The notes: generated by a model from the letters alone, not told the origin. A stretch of 64,000 nucleotides of DNA from Favolaschia claudopus (GCA_037176885.1 JAWWNJ010000148.1:434001-498000), one strand, 5' to 3'; counted from the stretch's first letter, positions 21,772 through 32,870 are shown. A program made the numbers and translations.

Positions 21772-22277
21772 CCAAAAGTAACCGAATTTAGAAACGCCTT
21801 GCTTGCGACCAGCTAATACAGTTAGCAGTTGGTTCAGCTGGTGGGAGAGGGAAAGGGTGGTCATATGATATTGCACATGACGCGCGCCGAAGTTATTGGG
21901 CTTTCCCTGTGCTGATTTTCTATGTTTGTTTATTTATATGCCAAATCAACAATTTCTTGCTCTGTTTTAGTACCCTCATTGAAGGATGAAGATAGCCCAG
22001 CAAGCTCTGAGCTCTCAGATACAAAGTCATGAGATAGTAGACCTAACTTCGAGGTACTCACCTACCTGAGATCCTGGCAACTGTGTTCCAAAAAAGGCAA
22101 ACACTGTTAAATTGATGGTATTTTGAAGATTAATTCACTCACCCACTGTGTGATAGCTTACCCCAAGTTTATATCATGAAAGTTGTAGCAAACACACTGT
22201 GAATGAACCCTTCATCGCTCAAAGCTCCTTGACCATCGTAATTTGTGGGAAAAAACGCCGAATTCGGTTACTTTTGG
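21772..22277. mobile_element. Candidate 506-bp TIR element
   Basis: The ends are CCAAAAGTAACCGAATT and its inverse, flanked by TA (21770-21771, 22278-22279). Inverted identity is about 17 bp. No coding capacity is seen. Confidence 0.5.
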
Positions 22278-22438
22278 TAACTGCGAGTAGAAGCGACGGT
22301 TGTGTGGGAGGTCAGTTCTGAGCGGATATGAGGCGTTCGGGGCTTTGCAAAAGGGATGACGGATTGTGGGGGCAAGGTCGGATGAATGCGCGAGAGGTGT
22401 AGTCAATGTGGGGAGGCGTAGTCTTCTCGGTGAATTGA

Positions 22439-22747
22439 TTACCATGGGAGGGGAATTGGAGGTGGGTCCATAGACGAAGTCGTCTGTGCGCCGTCGTCGT
22501 GCAAGTGCTCTGCAAAACCGACGATAAAAAGGACAATGAGACCGAGAATAGAAACAAAGAGGGCAAGCCCACGCACCTCGAGCGAACTCGGTCTCGCATG
22601 TGGGAGAAGAAGCTGGCGATTTTGAGTTGAATGGACATGGGTAAGAGGCGATGGTGCAGTCGGGAAGGGACGGCGGAGGACGCGGATATCGTTCCGCATT
22701 CGGGTCGGATTGAGACGAGCTGGGAAGACGCAGTGGTGGAGTATCAT
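22439..22747 (-). CDS. Hypothetical single-span membrane protein, doubtful
   Basis: A 102-codon frame starts at an ATG and contains one clear hydrophobic segment (LALFVSILGLIVLFIVGF, about residues 61-78) after a basic N-terminal half. No family is recognised. It lies in the DNA inserted in Copia gag and may be a fragment or a chance frame. Its neighbours give no functional hint. Confidence 0.25.
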   Translation of the reverse strand: MILHHCVFPARLNPTRMRNDIRVLRRPFPTAPSPLTHVHSTQNRQLLLPHARPSSLEVRGLALFVSILGLIVLFIVGFAEHLHDDGAQTTSSMDPPPIPLPW

Positions 22748-23188
22748 GGCTTAGGATTTGAGGGTGCCGATTAGAAGCAGGTGTGAGCAGAGTAGTCCTC
22801 GGTGTCGAGTGAATTCTGCAGGGAATGAGTCTGAGAATGAACAGGAATGAGGACGGCTACAACCAACAACGAAACATGTCGTGAAGCGTCACGGCGGCGC
22901 TTAGCCAACAGTGTTAACAAGGGGGCGAGGGCTGTTGGTCTTGAAGACGAGGGAACGAGTTATTGCGACCGCCCCCTTCGACGCAAAACGCGCACAGACC
23001 GCCAAATCGTGGCAAAAACGCGTCCTGTGACCCGTGTGACATATGTGACAACTGCGTCTTGTCCGACCGGCCGAGGGAATATCAGGCAAAATCATGGCAT
23101 GATCATGCCGACACATTATAAGGCTATTTTTATTTTTCCGACAAATCGTGGACCCGCAAGCTCCAACTACGAAGGTGCACGACGATTA

Positions 23189-23790
23189 AGATAGAGAGCG
23201 TGGGATCCCCGCACCCTTATGTCAGCATCACACTGTGACATTGTCACGCTCGACGTCGAGGGCTTATAGCACGATGCTAAGGTCCAGATTGGGAGTTTTG
23301 CCCAATACAAGTCTTAGATAGAGGTTCAATGAAGGGTTCCTATTGGGCAGAGTTGCCAAAATGTCCCTTGGTCTCTTGCTATATGACCAACAAAAAAATT
23401 CAGACCACTTTTTTTTCTGAGTGTTTCTTTGTGGTTTTCTCACCAAATGGGACACTTTCCAAAAATTTCGGAGGAAAATTTGGGCAGCACAGCCACAGGA
23501 TAGTCATCTCGGCATACTTCGGCAGCTCGCTTAAGGGTGGGACCTGTCAAACCTTTGCGGCGCAATGAGTGACAGAACCTCCTTGCAGTGTGGAAGGTGC
23601 TTTTCAAACCAAAAACCAAAATTTTAGAGCCGAAACAGCGAGAATGTCTTCTAAGTCTGTAGGTCAGACCTTCCGCAGGCCGGAAAGAGCACGAATTTTT
23701 TTGTGCGACTGGGGATTTGGCCGTGGGAACGATTAATAAGCGTTACATAACGTGCTTAAGTAAGGTGCGGGGATCCCACGCTCTCTATCT
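23189..23790 (-). mobile_element. Tc1/mariner-type MITE, copy 2
   Basis: Same element as 2256-3055 in the opposite orientation: ends AGATAGAGAGCGTGGGATCC and inverse, flanked by TA (23187-23188, 23791-23792). It lacks the 196-bp insertion and so shows the empty site. It sits directly before the resuming gag frame. Confidence 0.85.
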
Positions 23791-23792
23791 TA

Positions 23793-25027
23793 TCTTAAAC
23801 GTCGTCGTTTCTGGAGATCCGAGCAAGCCGTTATCAAACAAGGCTTGGCTACAGTGATCCCAGACTCACTTTTCCTTAAGGTCAAAGGTGAGAGCACTGC
23901 GAAAGCGATGTGGGATAAGGTGAAGGATCACGATGAGAAGAAATCTCAAATGGTCACAGTAGATTTGCGCCGCCAACTCCAAGATGAGCGATGCGCAGAA
24001 GGCAACGACGTGAAGGCTCACCTTACGAAGTGATTTAATTGCCATGGGCGCTGACCCTGGTGATAAAGAATTTGTCGCCATAGTGTTAGGTTCGCTTCCG
24101 TTAAGTTGGGAGACCGGCGCATCGACTCTGCTCGGCAAGACTCTTGATCCTGACACCGTGATTCAAGGAATCAGTGATGAAGCTGAAAGAAAGTCAGCTC
24201 GGAAAGGCAAGCGTGAAGCAGAGGCTGCGTTCCACGGGAACGGCGGCAAGAAGCCGAAGAAGAGTAAGTTGCAGTGTTACAACTGCGAGAAAATGGGACA
24301 CATGGCAAAGGACTGTTGGGCCAAGGGTGGCGGAAAGGAGGGTAAAGGACCTCGTCGCAAACCCGCTGACAAAGCCAACAGCGCGCAGGCAGAGAAAGAT
24401 TTTGATGCCGCGTGGTACGTCGATGAGTTCGGCGATGAGATCGAGTTTGATGGACTCGATGAGATGCTGGAGGAAAATGACTGGGAAGATAACAAGGGGT
24501 ACGATGATTTACCTTCTTTGATGGACGTGTCGGATAGTGATAATGACTCTGATTCAGACAGTGAAGAAAGTCCGAAGGAAATCAGGAAAGAGGATGAAGT
24601 GATAGACACAGTTTCGCTCACCTCAGATATAATAGTAGCTGCAGTAGCTACAAGTGACCCGAATAAAGAGGCTCTTGATGTATATGATTCAGGAGCAACC
24701 CGGCATTTAACGCCCTCACGGCATAGGCTGCTTAATTTCAAGGCTATACCGCCCCGTGGAATTGTTGCAGCAGATAACAAGAAGTTTGAGGCGCTCGGTA
24801 TGGGCGACATGTACGTGAATATTCCAAACGGGAAAAATCAGTACACGAGAGTTCTAGTGAAAGAAGTATTGTACGCACCAAGTATGGCAATAACTTTACT
24901 TTCTGTGGGACGCATTGCGAAAGCTGGGTACGCCATGCATTTCCGAGGGGATGAGTGTCGAATATTTGATTCAAAAGATCGACGCGCATTGGTACGATCC
25001 CATTTAACCGTGGTGTTTATTGCGTGA
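23793..25027 (+). pseudogene. Copia gag C-terminus, zinc knuckle and protease
   Basis: The gag frame resumes after the MITE (WRSEQAVIKQG, then TVIPDSLFLKVKGESTAKAM) and hits a stop near 24033; a frame change leads into 24044-25027. That frame has the nucleocapsid zinc knuckle CYNCEKMGHMAKDC (CX2CX4HX4C) and, after an acidic linker, the aspartic protease site VYDSGATRHLTP. It stops at 25025. Two breaks therefore separate gag, protease and integrase. Confidence 0.85.
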
Positions 25028-26034
25028 AAGCACCGATAGTGACAGAGCGAGCTTACCTGTCTGATGAAGGGCCGTTAGTGGTGACGCCAGACGAGCTACA
25101 TAAATTTTTGGGTCACTTACCAGTTGAAGCCGCAAAGAAACTGGTAAAAGATCAGTTAGTTGAAGGTCTTGAATTAGACGAGACTGGAGTTACCTCGAAG
25201 GAGGAATGCGCATCTTGTCTGCACGGCAGAATGACCCGAAAGGCAAAGTCAAATGAACGTGAGGCAAAAGGAAACGTCGGTGATGAAATTCACAGCGACG
25301 TTTGGGGCCCAGCGAATGCCGAAACACCTCAGCACAAGAGATATTATGTGTCATTCACGGACGACACATCGAGATATTCAGTTGTTATGCTGTTGAGCAC
25401 AAAGGACGGCACATTGGACGCGTTCAAAGCTCTTGCGGCACGCTGGGAACGAGAATTCGGAATTAAAATAAAAATATTGCATTCCGATAACGGCGGCGAA
25501 TACAAGAGTAAGGAATTCGATGAATACCTCGCTTCACAAGGTATTCAACGCCGCCTGACCGTTCACGACACTCCGGAACACAACGGTGTTGCTGAGAGAT
25601 TGAATCGAACACTTCTTGAGAAGGTTCGAGCGATGCTTCATGCGGCCGGATTACCCTCGAATTTATGGGGTGAGGCATTGAAGCACGCAATTTGGTTGAA
25701 AAATCGTACCTCAACCAAAGCTCTTGGTGGAAAGACGCCGTATGAAGCATTCCACAAGACGAAGCCGGACTTGCGGCACATCCACGAATGGGGCTGCAAG
25801 GTCTGGGTCCATCAGGACGAAGGGAAACTCGCGGGAAGAGCACGCGAAGGACGATGGATGGGCGTCGACAGTGAAACTATCGAAGGCCACCGGATATATT
25901 ATCTGGATAATCGGGCAATTCGAGTCGAGCGTAGCGTACAATTTTCTGAAGCAAGACGCACCGGAGAATTGTACAAAGTACTGAATGAGGGAGAGAAATC
26001 GGATATTAGAGATTTTGCGCAGAGCCACCGGTAG
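25024..26034 (+). pseudogene. Copia integrase
   Basis: Contains the gag-pre-integrase zinc-binding region (HKFLGHLP, later CASCLHGRMTR) and the DDE core: D in HSDVWGP, D in LHSDNGGEY, E in HNGVAERLNRTL. In-frame through 336 codons. The segment that should lead to reverse transcriptase ends at DIRDFAQSHR, six bases before LTR sequence, marking the deletion junction. The last bases (ATTAGAGATTTTGCG...) loosely resemble the end of the 2404-2599 MITE, perhaps by chance. Confidence 0.85.
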
Positions 26035-26041
26035 CCACCCA

Positions 26042-26241
26042 GTGCAGTGACTGTGTCCTCAGTATTTACTGACTCAACCTGACTCGCACCTTATTCCGTA
26101 GTATTCCGCAGTAATATTGTACAAGTATAAAAGACCTGTAAATTAGTTAGTATTTTCTTAACCATTTTATTCACCCACCAACCCGAGTGAACAACAACAA
26201 TCTCGACTTCTCATATGCGTTTCTACCTAAGCTGCTAATAG
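26042..26241 (+). repeat. Copia 3' LTR, 5'-truncated
   Basis: Two hundred bases match 19925-20124 with one difference (TATGCG against TATTCG). The first about 109 bp of the LTR are absent, consistent with the deletion that took RT and RNase H. A TATAAAAG box is retained near 26126. Confidence 0.85.
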
Positions 26242-26386
26242 TTGCGGCAGCCAAATTTTCGGCCGAAAGTCAATTGTCAATTTTGTGATTTGAGTCGATT
26301 TCCGAAAATCGGATTTTGTACACAGCCACATGTCACATGTCCCACGTTACTTCTCCTTATCTACGGCTTCAAGGTCATACAATTGT

Positions 26387-26904
26387 TTAGGACAATAGAA
26401 TATTCATACCTCCAGGTTTTCGTCTGCGAACCTTTCTTTCAGCCTCATATCTTTCTTGGTTTGCTAACCAATCACTGTCACCAGCATCTCTCTTATCTTC
26501 TTCCTCCTTTAAAACCATCTCCAGCAAACGCTCCTTGAACTTCGCAGTTGCAATCTGTTCCCAGTCATTTTCATCATAGACATCATCATAGTCTGTATCA
26601 ACCTCCAGATAGACTATGGAATCAAGCTCTAGATCATTTGGCATCTCTTTATCCCCATAGTCTGATAGCTCCTCTGGATCTGAAGAACAAGGACTTGGAC
26701 TACGACGGCTATAAGGAGCAAGATCTGCCTGAGATCTTCCACCTAGACCGGTGACCGTCTGTCTATGGAGGCAAGCCTGTGTATCGACAGGCTTGCCTCC
26801 ATACACAGGCTGGATTCGAGCCTATCTTCCACTGGCACCTTGATTTTCAAGCCCAGAGGTATTTCTTTTGGATTTTTTAGCAGGTCTGCCTCTTTTGCTG
26901 GCCA
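26387..26904 (-). pseudogene. Acidic, coiled-coil-like fungal gene fragment
   Basis: A start at 26904 gives MASKRGRPAKKSKRNTSGLE, an AT-hook-like basic N-terminus, then a stop; another frame continues ELSDYGDKEMPNDLELDSIV and DYDDVYDENDWEQIATAKFK through KVRRRKPGG. The two parts need a splice or frame change across a perfect hairpin at 26763-26802. Composition resembles N-terminal regions of fungal transposon-borne proteins, but no domain is diagnostic. Confidence 0.4.
26763..26802. repeat. Perfect hairpin, 17-bp stem, 6-nt loop
   Basis: TATGGAGGCAAGCCTGT, loop GTATCG, then the exact inverse. It lies between the two halves of the 26387-26904 gene fragment. Confidence 0.8.
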
Positions 26905-27543
26905 TGGGAGGAGGGGGAAAGGTGTGCGAGAGTGCCCCACGATTCTTTGCTACATATGTGAGCAGGGATTTCATCGGCAGTTCACCGGAAATGAGCCTCA
27001 GAAGGCAGCTGACATGTGTCAGGTGATGTGGGAAAAACATTTAATTTCTCTGAAACGGCTCGATAAATTGTTTTGATTCGTTCAGAATCATAATCCCCTC
27101 GTCAATCCGCGTCGATTCTATATCTTTCGAAAAATTTAGCTTGAGTTTTCGCCGGCGGCCAAAATTTTGGCACTTACATAACTTGTTCGGCTAATTCCGG
27201 CAAAAAGTATAATCCGTGCTTGATACATGGTGATGGAGTACATAGAGTTCTTCCAGGACCTTTCCATGACCCTCCACAAGGGTAACAGCATATTGCATCT
27301 CTCTTCGAGTCTCTTGAGCCCACTGCACATATAACTGCATAAATATAATTCACGGTGGCATTGAGTAGATATAGAATAAAATTTGAGACCCCACCTCCCC
27401 CCACCCCGGGTACGAAATTTTCTTGCTCGAGGTATTTAACAAACAAAGCGATCCAAACCACCAACCCCATCAAGGACGCCCCAACTCGCGGAGAGCCACA
27501 GTTCCCAAAGGCGCAGCACCAGTCGACGTTTTGCTGAACCGGC
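26905..27543. other. Non-coding gap
   Basis: No supported gene; only short frames. Confidence 0.5.
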
Positions 27544-27777
27544 CTACCCGACGTTCCGAGCTGGGCTTCGGACCTGGTTGGTAAGTTTATGTCGCCTTTG
27601 TTTGATTTGCATGAGACTCGGAGGATGAACGGGAAGCAGACGGAATGCCTCAGATACGTCGGAGTTCCAGACTATAGGACGCGCGTCCGGGTGCTTGCGG
27701 CGAAAACGGAGAAGGGCTGGGATGAATTGCTGCATCGTGTCCATGCGGGCGCCTTTCGTCTTGGGCTTATCCACCAT
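27544..27777 (-). pseudogene. Reverse transcriptase fragment
   Basis: Reads RFRRKHPDARPIVWNSDVSE then AFRLLPVHP, matching the conserved WKSDVSEAYRxLPxHP segment of fungal reverse transcriptases such as those of DIRS/tyrosine-recombinase elements. Only this piece remains; the catalytic centre downstream is missing. Confidence 0.5.
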
Positions 27778-29326
27778 AGTGTTCGGTGAAAAATTGAAAG
27801 GTCCACAACTTTGGTGCGAAACTAAACGCAGGTCGTTCGCACTGAGTTATGTCTATCTATGGGCTGGGCAGTCAATTTCTCAAGGCTTGGTGGTCGCTGC
27901 GCACCACAACACCGACGCGCATACGATACGTGTCCTGTGAAGGTGTCGGCCAGACACAAACCACTAAGCTAGAATCACGCGCGAGTCAACGGGACCACGG
28001 TATATTCTGCGAGCGAGCGGGCGGGAGCACGCGAGTGACGACGACAAGATGGTACGATGCAATGTGACGTCGATATTGAGTACTCCGAAGTAACGTTTAA
28101 ACCAGGCGTTAGGTTACGAAACTCGGGTGAGTGGGTTTGAAGCGCGTTCAGTCCGAATCCAACCCGAATAGGAAATGTTGTCGAGATAGATGAGGGGCCG
28201 ACCCAGTGCGAAGACCTCGCTGTATTTCGATGAGACGTGGAGGATTTTGAGAGAAGACAGTGATCTGTAGGCTGGAAGGTTAAAATAAAGTAAGGATCGA
28301 TTTTACCGTTGGTTATTTAAATCCAGAGTATTTAGACGGGAGGGCGAGTGTGGCAGAAGATATGGGTTCCAAGATGTTATTCTTGCAAACCTCAAGCAAA
28401 GGAGACGGTCGGTTGGCACCAGAGGTTATGTAGAAACGGGTAGTACTTGGTACGATGCTATTGAAGTACATTTGTGAATAAATACGAGGAGAGGTACCAG
28501 TATTCTGGGTTTATACATGCGGTACAAAATAAATAGGAGGAGATGTCCATATGGCTCGCACAGCCAAATATCAGGAATTAGGGGTCGTTTCCATGATTTA
28601 GAGCTCGCCCACATGCTCGTAGTAAGGCACAGATTAAGTTCTTTCAGCTTGAAATTGAGTTGAACCAGTAAGATCGAGTCGGGGAGCAATGTGGGTATTT
28701 GTTCCACATGGGGCGCTTGTGGAATCGTTGCAATGGTTGCCTCGAGGTGATCTTGACCATATGAACGTGCTCTGACCCTGAAATCGATTTTTCGCTGGAT
28801 GCGAGAGCCAGGAACGAATATTCAAAAGTCGAGGTAAGGTGAAATGATGCGATCATCCGAGATTCCCACGGTTCAACTGGATTGTGTCGGAATAAAACTG
28901 GGAGTGTTTTCAATGTAAACAGCGAAGCTGTGTCACAGCAAAGAATATCTAGCTTATGTAAGAGTCCGATGTGTACGTGAACCTATGATAGCGGGTTTGC
29001 ACATCCCACCATTTAACATGCTTTACTACACGGTGATCGTGAGAGAAATGAGATCTGAACCCGATGGGGTCCCTCGGCATCTCTCACGGATATTCTCAGA
29101 TATTCGAAAAAAAAAAAAAAAAAATTATCAGATTGGGTTTTTTCAGTTTGACCGACTTTACCTTGCGAGGCGAGTTGGCATTTCCATCTCGAAATGCAAC
29201 TGGCCCTCCATAACATAGATGCGCGGAACTGATGGTGTATTGTCAAGTAGAAGTAAGGAGAGGAACACAGGTGAGGAAATTATCTTGCGTATTTACTATC
29301 CGAATAAACCATGCTGAAGTTGGGGA
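27778..29326. other. Non-coding stretch
   Basis: No domain-bearing frame. Contains an A-run near 29108-29123. Confidence 0.5.
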
Positions 29327-30737
29327 TCAATCCTCTTTCCAGCGCAGCTTGCTTTCATGGAACCGAAGTAGCTGGCAACAGATCAGTAAACGAAAGTGGT
29401 AACAGCGACGACAGTTACCTGAGAGGGGAGTTTTGAATGACAGGTTTCAGAGCGAACAATCTTATGCTCTCCCGTGTGCCTGAGCGGAGTGAATCTTGCA
29501 TCTGAATGGAACTAGAAGAGTGACGCACCATATCAGATGGACAAACCTTTCATCGTTGACATCCTCAACAGTTTCGATTTTCTGTACAAAACCTTCCCAA
29601 CTCGGCTCATCCAGATACTGGGACATATCAGAGACTCGCACAAGACCTGAGGCCACCTTGCGTTTTGCGGGCGGCTCTGTATCAGCAGAAAACAATGATG
29701 GGCTGCGTGGCCGTTTGTTCGCGTCCCGGGCTGAACCCGATGCTTGAGCCATGGCATCGGGATCGCTCGGATGCACGGCCCGCTCAGGGACAACTATTGC
29801 GGCGTTGCTGTCATTTCTAGGCTGCTCTGCGTCATTGACGGTGATGTCTTCGCGGTTCCCTGTAGATGCATTCTGGTTGTCCCTCTGTCCCTCTGAAGCG
29901 TCGGAGGACGGTTTCGATACCATGTCTTCAAGCAGATTTGGGGAAACACCCGTCGTGGCCAATAAGTGTTCGCGAGGAATAGCGGTCTCATTGAGATTAT
30001 CATCCTGGGATATAGGTGAGGTCTCTGTGCCGGAGCGAAGACCGGTACATACTGGAGATGGCTCGGATGGCGGCTTCAACGCAGCAATGTCATCGGGATG
30101 CAGAACGAGCTTTGGAGAAACAGGCGTGATAGTCGGTAGAGAACTGTTCTCCATCGCAGAGTGCTTGCCGGAGGTATCGTTCTCATTTGGAAGGTCCGGA
30201 CATGCCTTGGACGACGGCTCCGACGCACCTGGGTCTTCGAGTTGGTTCGAGGATATTACGGAACTGGGTGGGAGCTGTTTCAAATTGGAGAGCGGAGAAG
30301 CCAAGGCCGCCATTGCCGATGCGGAGACAGGAGGAACGGAGTACTGGCCTTCACTCTGGGGGTATGTTTCCTTGGGCGTTGTGACTCTCGATGACCGCTT
30401 GAATTTTGAAGGAGGAGCAATCGATGCGGAGGCGCTGTTGCCAGCTTGAGCAGCATGCTGGCCAGCCAGGAAGCGATCAATTAGTTCCGGAGCAGTCCTG
30501 ACCACCTGCTCAGGCCATTGGAAACCGTTGTAGATGTGCTCACTTACACATCTTCTTCCGGCTTCCATTCATCGTAGTCTTCACTCCATCCTTTCCATCT
30601 GACTTTGAACCACCTCTACGTGAGATGTTAGGGACTGAAGCAAAGGTAGGATAGCATAGACTGACTTCTCCGGCTGTAACCTTTTCCCCCACAACAGCCT
30701 CAATTTCGTAGGCCTTTGTTTTTCGTCGGCGACCCAT
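29327..30737 (-). CDS. HP1-like chromodomain and chromoshadow protein
   Basis: Five exons join in frame: 30666-30737, 30548-30615, 29529-30497, 29419-29479, 29327-29371, giving about 404 residues. The N-terminus has a chromodomain: AYEIEAVVG, the WFKVRWKGW strand and DEWKPEED followed by APELIDRF, with aromatic cage positions present. A long serine/proline-rich linker of about 270 residues contains a basic cluster (NKRPRSPSLF, AKRKV). The C-terminus reads WEGFVQKIETVEDV, FVHLIW, HSKLPSQLLRFHESKLRW, which fits a chromoshadow domain. This arrangement is that of heterochromatin protein 1, which binds methylated H3K9 and dimerises through the chromoshadow domain. The frame appears intact. HP1 linkers are usually shorter, so a related chromatin protein is possible. 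Confidence 0.8.
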
Positions 30738-31077
30738 ATGGTGGACTTTAGTTTAAGGAGTGGGACGTGTTAGTGCACGTGTCGCTCTCCCACGGCACTC
30801 GGCCGAAAAATCGGTCATTCCCAGGCTTTTCTGGCGAAAACGCGTTTTCCCCTTGGGGAAGCGAGAACGACCCACCGTGGGAATCCGGACCGTTTTGCCA
30901 GCTATCAAAATAAAGCCCCCCCTCGAAACTGCGCCCAAATGTGCAAAAAAGGCCCAATTTCGCGTTTTTCCTCCGAAATTCTCCGTTCGTCACGCAAAAT
31001 TTTTCGTGTCGAATTGTCGAAACGGTTCGGGGGTGTCACGCGTCACACCCCCTGTCGATTTTACGGTATTCGGAGTC
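30738..31077. other. Upstream region of the HP1-like gene
   Basis: No gene. Contains a short GGGGGTGTCACGCGTCACAC palindrome near 31029-31052. Confidence 0.5.
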
Positions 31078-31353
31078 CAAGAGGTGGGCGGCCGAAAAAT
31101 CCCAGATATCAACCTCCCTTCGGCCGAAGGTACGGCGTTCGGTCCGGACCTGTTGCTCACTTTTCTTGTTTTGGATCAGCTTCGGCGGAAAGACTTAGGT
31201 CAAAGGGAGGACACCCCCATTTATTCAGCTTCTGAGACGATCTGTCGGGCCTGTATAATTTCTGGATAGGAATGTGCGGTAGATCTGGGCTTTTTGAGTG
31301 ATTCTCAGATTTGGGAGGTTGATATCCGCGGATTTTGACCCGCCCACCTCTTG
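31078..31353. mobile_element. hAT-type MITE with 8-bp target duplication
   Basis: The ends are CAAGAGGTGGGCGG and its inverse, with similarity continuing to GATATCAACCTCCC on each side (about 40 bp). TCGGAGTC is duplicated on both sides (31070-31077, 31354-31361). An 8-bp duplication is the hallmark of hAT elements. No transposase frame is inside. Confidence 0.85.
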
Positions 31354-31652
31354 TCGGAGTCCACATTGTAATCCTCCCCCAAAGGATTACTGTAGTATTT
31401 CGGTGAAGTCGCCAGCCCCTGTGACCTTGTCGGAAAAACTGGGCTTTGCTTGTAGCGGCTTAGGCCCGGTCTCAAGCCGTTATAAGGTCGTTAGCAGAAA
31501 GTATCCAGGATTATAACGCAAGCATTTTGGCTTATAAAACCTCCTATGTCACTGATGCCATCATTGATGTATCAAATCGCCCAAGAACAAAAAATCAAAT
31601 TTTATATTGCATTTTCTGTATTGGATCTTCTTATCGATGAAATACACCTTCA

Positions 31653-32320
31653 ATGCCTACTCTCATCAGCGCTGCAAAGGCGGCTCGTCGTCGCAAGCTC
31701 TTCATGGCTGCCATGGCCTTTATGCGCGTAGTTTATATTGCTACTCTGCTCTACGCAACCCCGCTTTACTGGAAACAACCCTACCACACCTCCGCGCTCT
31801 CTGGTGAAGCTTGGGTTAGAGAGCTCATCCTTGGCCATCCCGATCGAATCAAGAATGAGCTTGGAATGCGACTCCACACCTTCCTTATTTTTATTAACCA
31901 GCTCCGGGTCGTTGGCGACCTCACCGATTCCAGAGAAGTGTCACTGCAGGAGCAAGCAGCGATCTTTCTCTACATCTCTGTGACTGGGATATCATATCGA
32001 CATGCAGCAGAGCGCTTTCAGCGATCAGTAGATACCATTTCCAAGTATGTATCACGTCCACTGGAGCTTTGTCTTCACTGATCATACAATAGATATTTTG
32101 CACGCATCCTCATCACTGTTTCTTCTCCTCCCTTCTACACTCACTATGTCCGACTTATTACCGCCTAGGATGAAGTTCTCTAATAGCCCTTATCAGAAAC
32201 AATCCGAAAATGGTTTCCGTTCTTTGAAGATGCTCTCGGCCCCATAGATGGTACTCATATTGACGCATGCCCGAGTGCAGAAGATCGGGCTGCATCTCGC
32301 AATCGCAAAGGCGGGATGAG
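31653..32320 (+). pseudogene. PIF/Harbinger-type transposase, N-terminal part and first catalytic block
   Basis: The first frame reads YHTSALSGEAWVRELILGHP, then VSLQEQAAIFLYISVTGISY and ERFQRSVDTISKYV, the helical DNA-binding part of Harbinger transposases. After an apparent intron (about 32045-32091) the frame drifts and reappears as KWFPFFEDALGPIDGTHIDA, which holds the first catalytic aspartate (IDGTH). The coding then ends abruptly at NRKGGM, where Helitron sequence begins at about 32311. The remaining catalytic D and E are absent. Confidence 0.75.
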
Positions 32321-32577
32321 ATCAAGACCTACATTGACGGGCGCTATATCGGTCCTTCCGAGGCGGCTTGGCGTATCTTCCAGTTCGATGTCCACGCGCA
32401 GGTTCCCAACGTGGTGCGCTTTCCCGTGCACCTTTTCGGGCAACACATGGTCACCTTTGACGCGAACGAGGATCCCGATGAAGCTCTTCAACGTGGGGCC
32501 AATGAAGTCAGCAAACTCTCAGCGAATTTTGCTGCCAACTGCGATCCTGGCTTACTCGGCGAAACGGCACGTAGACA
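32311..32577 (+). pseudogene. Helitron Rep-helicase protein fragment
   Basis: Reads RDEIKTYIDGRYIGPSEAAW, then VPNVVRFPVHLFGQHMVTFD and ANEDPDEALQRGANEV, a segment between the Rep nuclease and helicase domains of fungal Helitron proteins. Both ends are cut: Harbinger sequence on the left and SINE sequence on the right. The exact join with Harbinger falls inside one open frame (32267-32599). Confidence 0.75.
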
Positions 32578-32594
32578 TACCTACAGTATCAAGT

Positions 32595-32650
32595 GTTGAC
32601 TTTCCAGCTGAGCTAACTAACCGGTTAGTTAGCTCAGCTGGAAAGTCAAC
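32595..32650. repeat. Perfect 56-bp palindrome (SINE heads back to back)
   Basis: Twenty-eight bases from GTTGACTTTCCAGCTGAGCT are followed immediately by their exact inverse, centred on AACC|GGTT. Each half is the first 28 bases of the local tRNA-derived SINE. Confidence 0.9.
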
Positions 32651-32663
32651 AAAAACTACTGAC

Positions 32664-32870
32664 TCTGACACCTGTCAGAGTGTTCGTCCGGGGATCATTT
32701 TTCTCCCCTGGCCGGCCAGCCGCTCATTGTTGCGTGGAAGTCATCATCCCCAGCCGAAATTATCCCCTTCTGGGAATTGAACTCTCGACTTTGTTGAGGA
32801 AGTGAGTCACTGAGATCACTCAGTGTCGGAGTCAGTAGTTTTGTTGACTTTCCAGCTGAGCTAACTAACC
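32664..32870 (-). mobile_element. tRNA-derived SINE, unit A
   Basis: On the minus strand it starts GGTTAGTTAGCTCAGCTGGA with an A box TTAGCTCAGCTGG, then a B box-like GAGAGTTCAATTCCC, and ends GAACACTCTGACAGGTGTCA. Unit B next to it has the same layout and length, about 205 bp. These are RNA polymerase III-type promoters on a tRNA-derived head. Confidence 0.75.

Larger units (their letters stand above)
19816..26241 (+). mobile_element. Ty1/Copia LTR retrotransposon, interrupted and internally deleted
   Basis: Order seen: 5' LTR (19816-20124), gag start (20175), an inserted block (about 20395-23792), rest of gag with zinc knuckle and protease, integrase (to 26034), then LTR sequence (26042-26241). 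Reverse transcriptase and RNase H are missing, and integrase runs almost directly into the middle of the 3' LTR, so one deletion removed RT-RH together with the first part of that LTR. The 200 bp shared by both LTRs differ at one position only, which implies a recent insertion. No matching target duplication was found. Confidence 0.85.

Noticed and set aside
29751..30449. 232-codon plus-strand frame
   Set aside because: It is the antisense shadow of the HP1-like protein linker, whose domains are on the minus strand.
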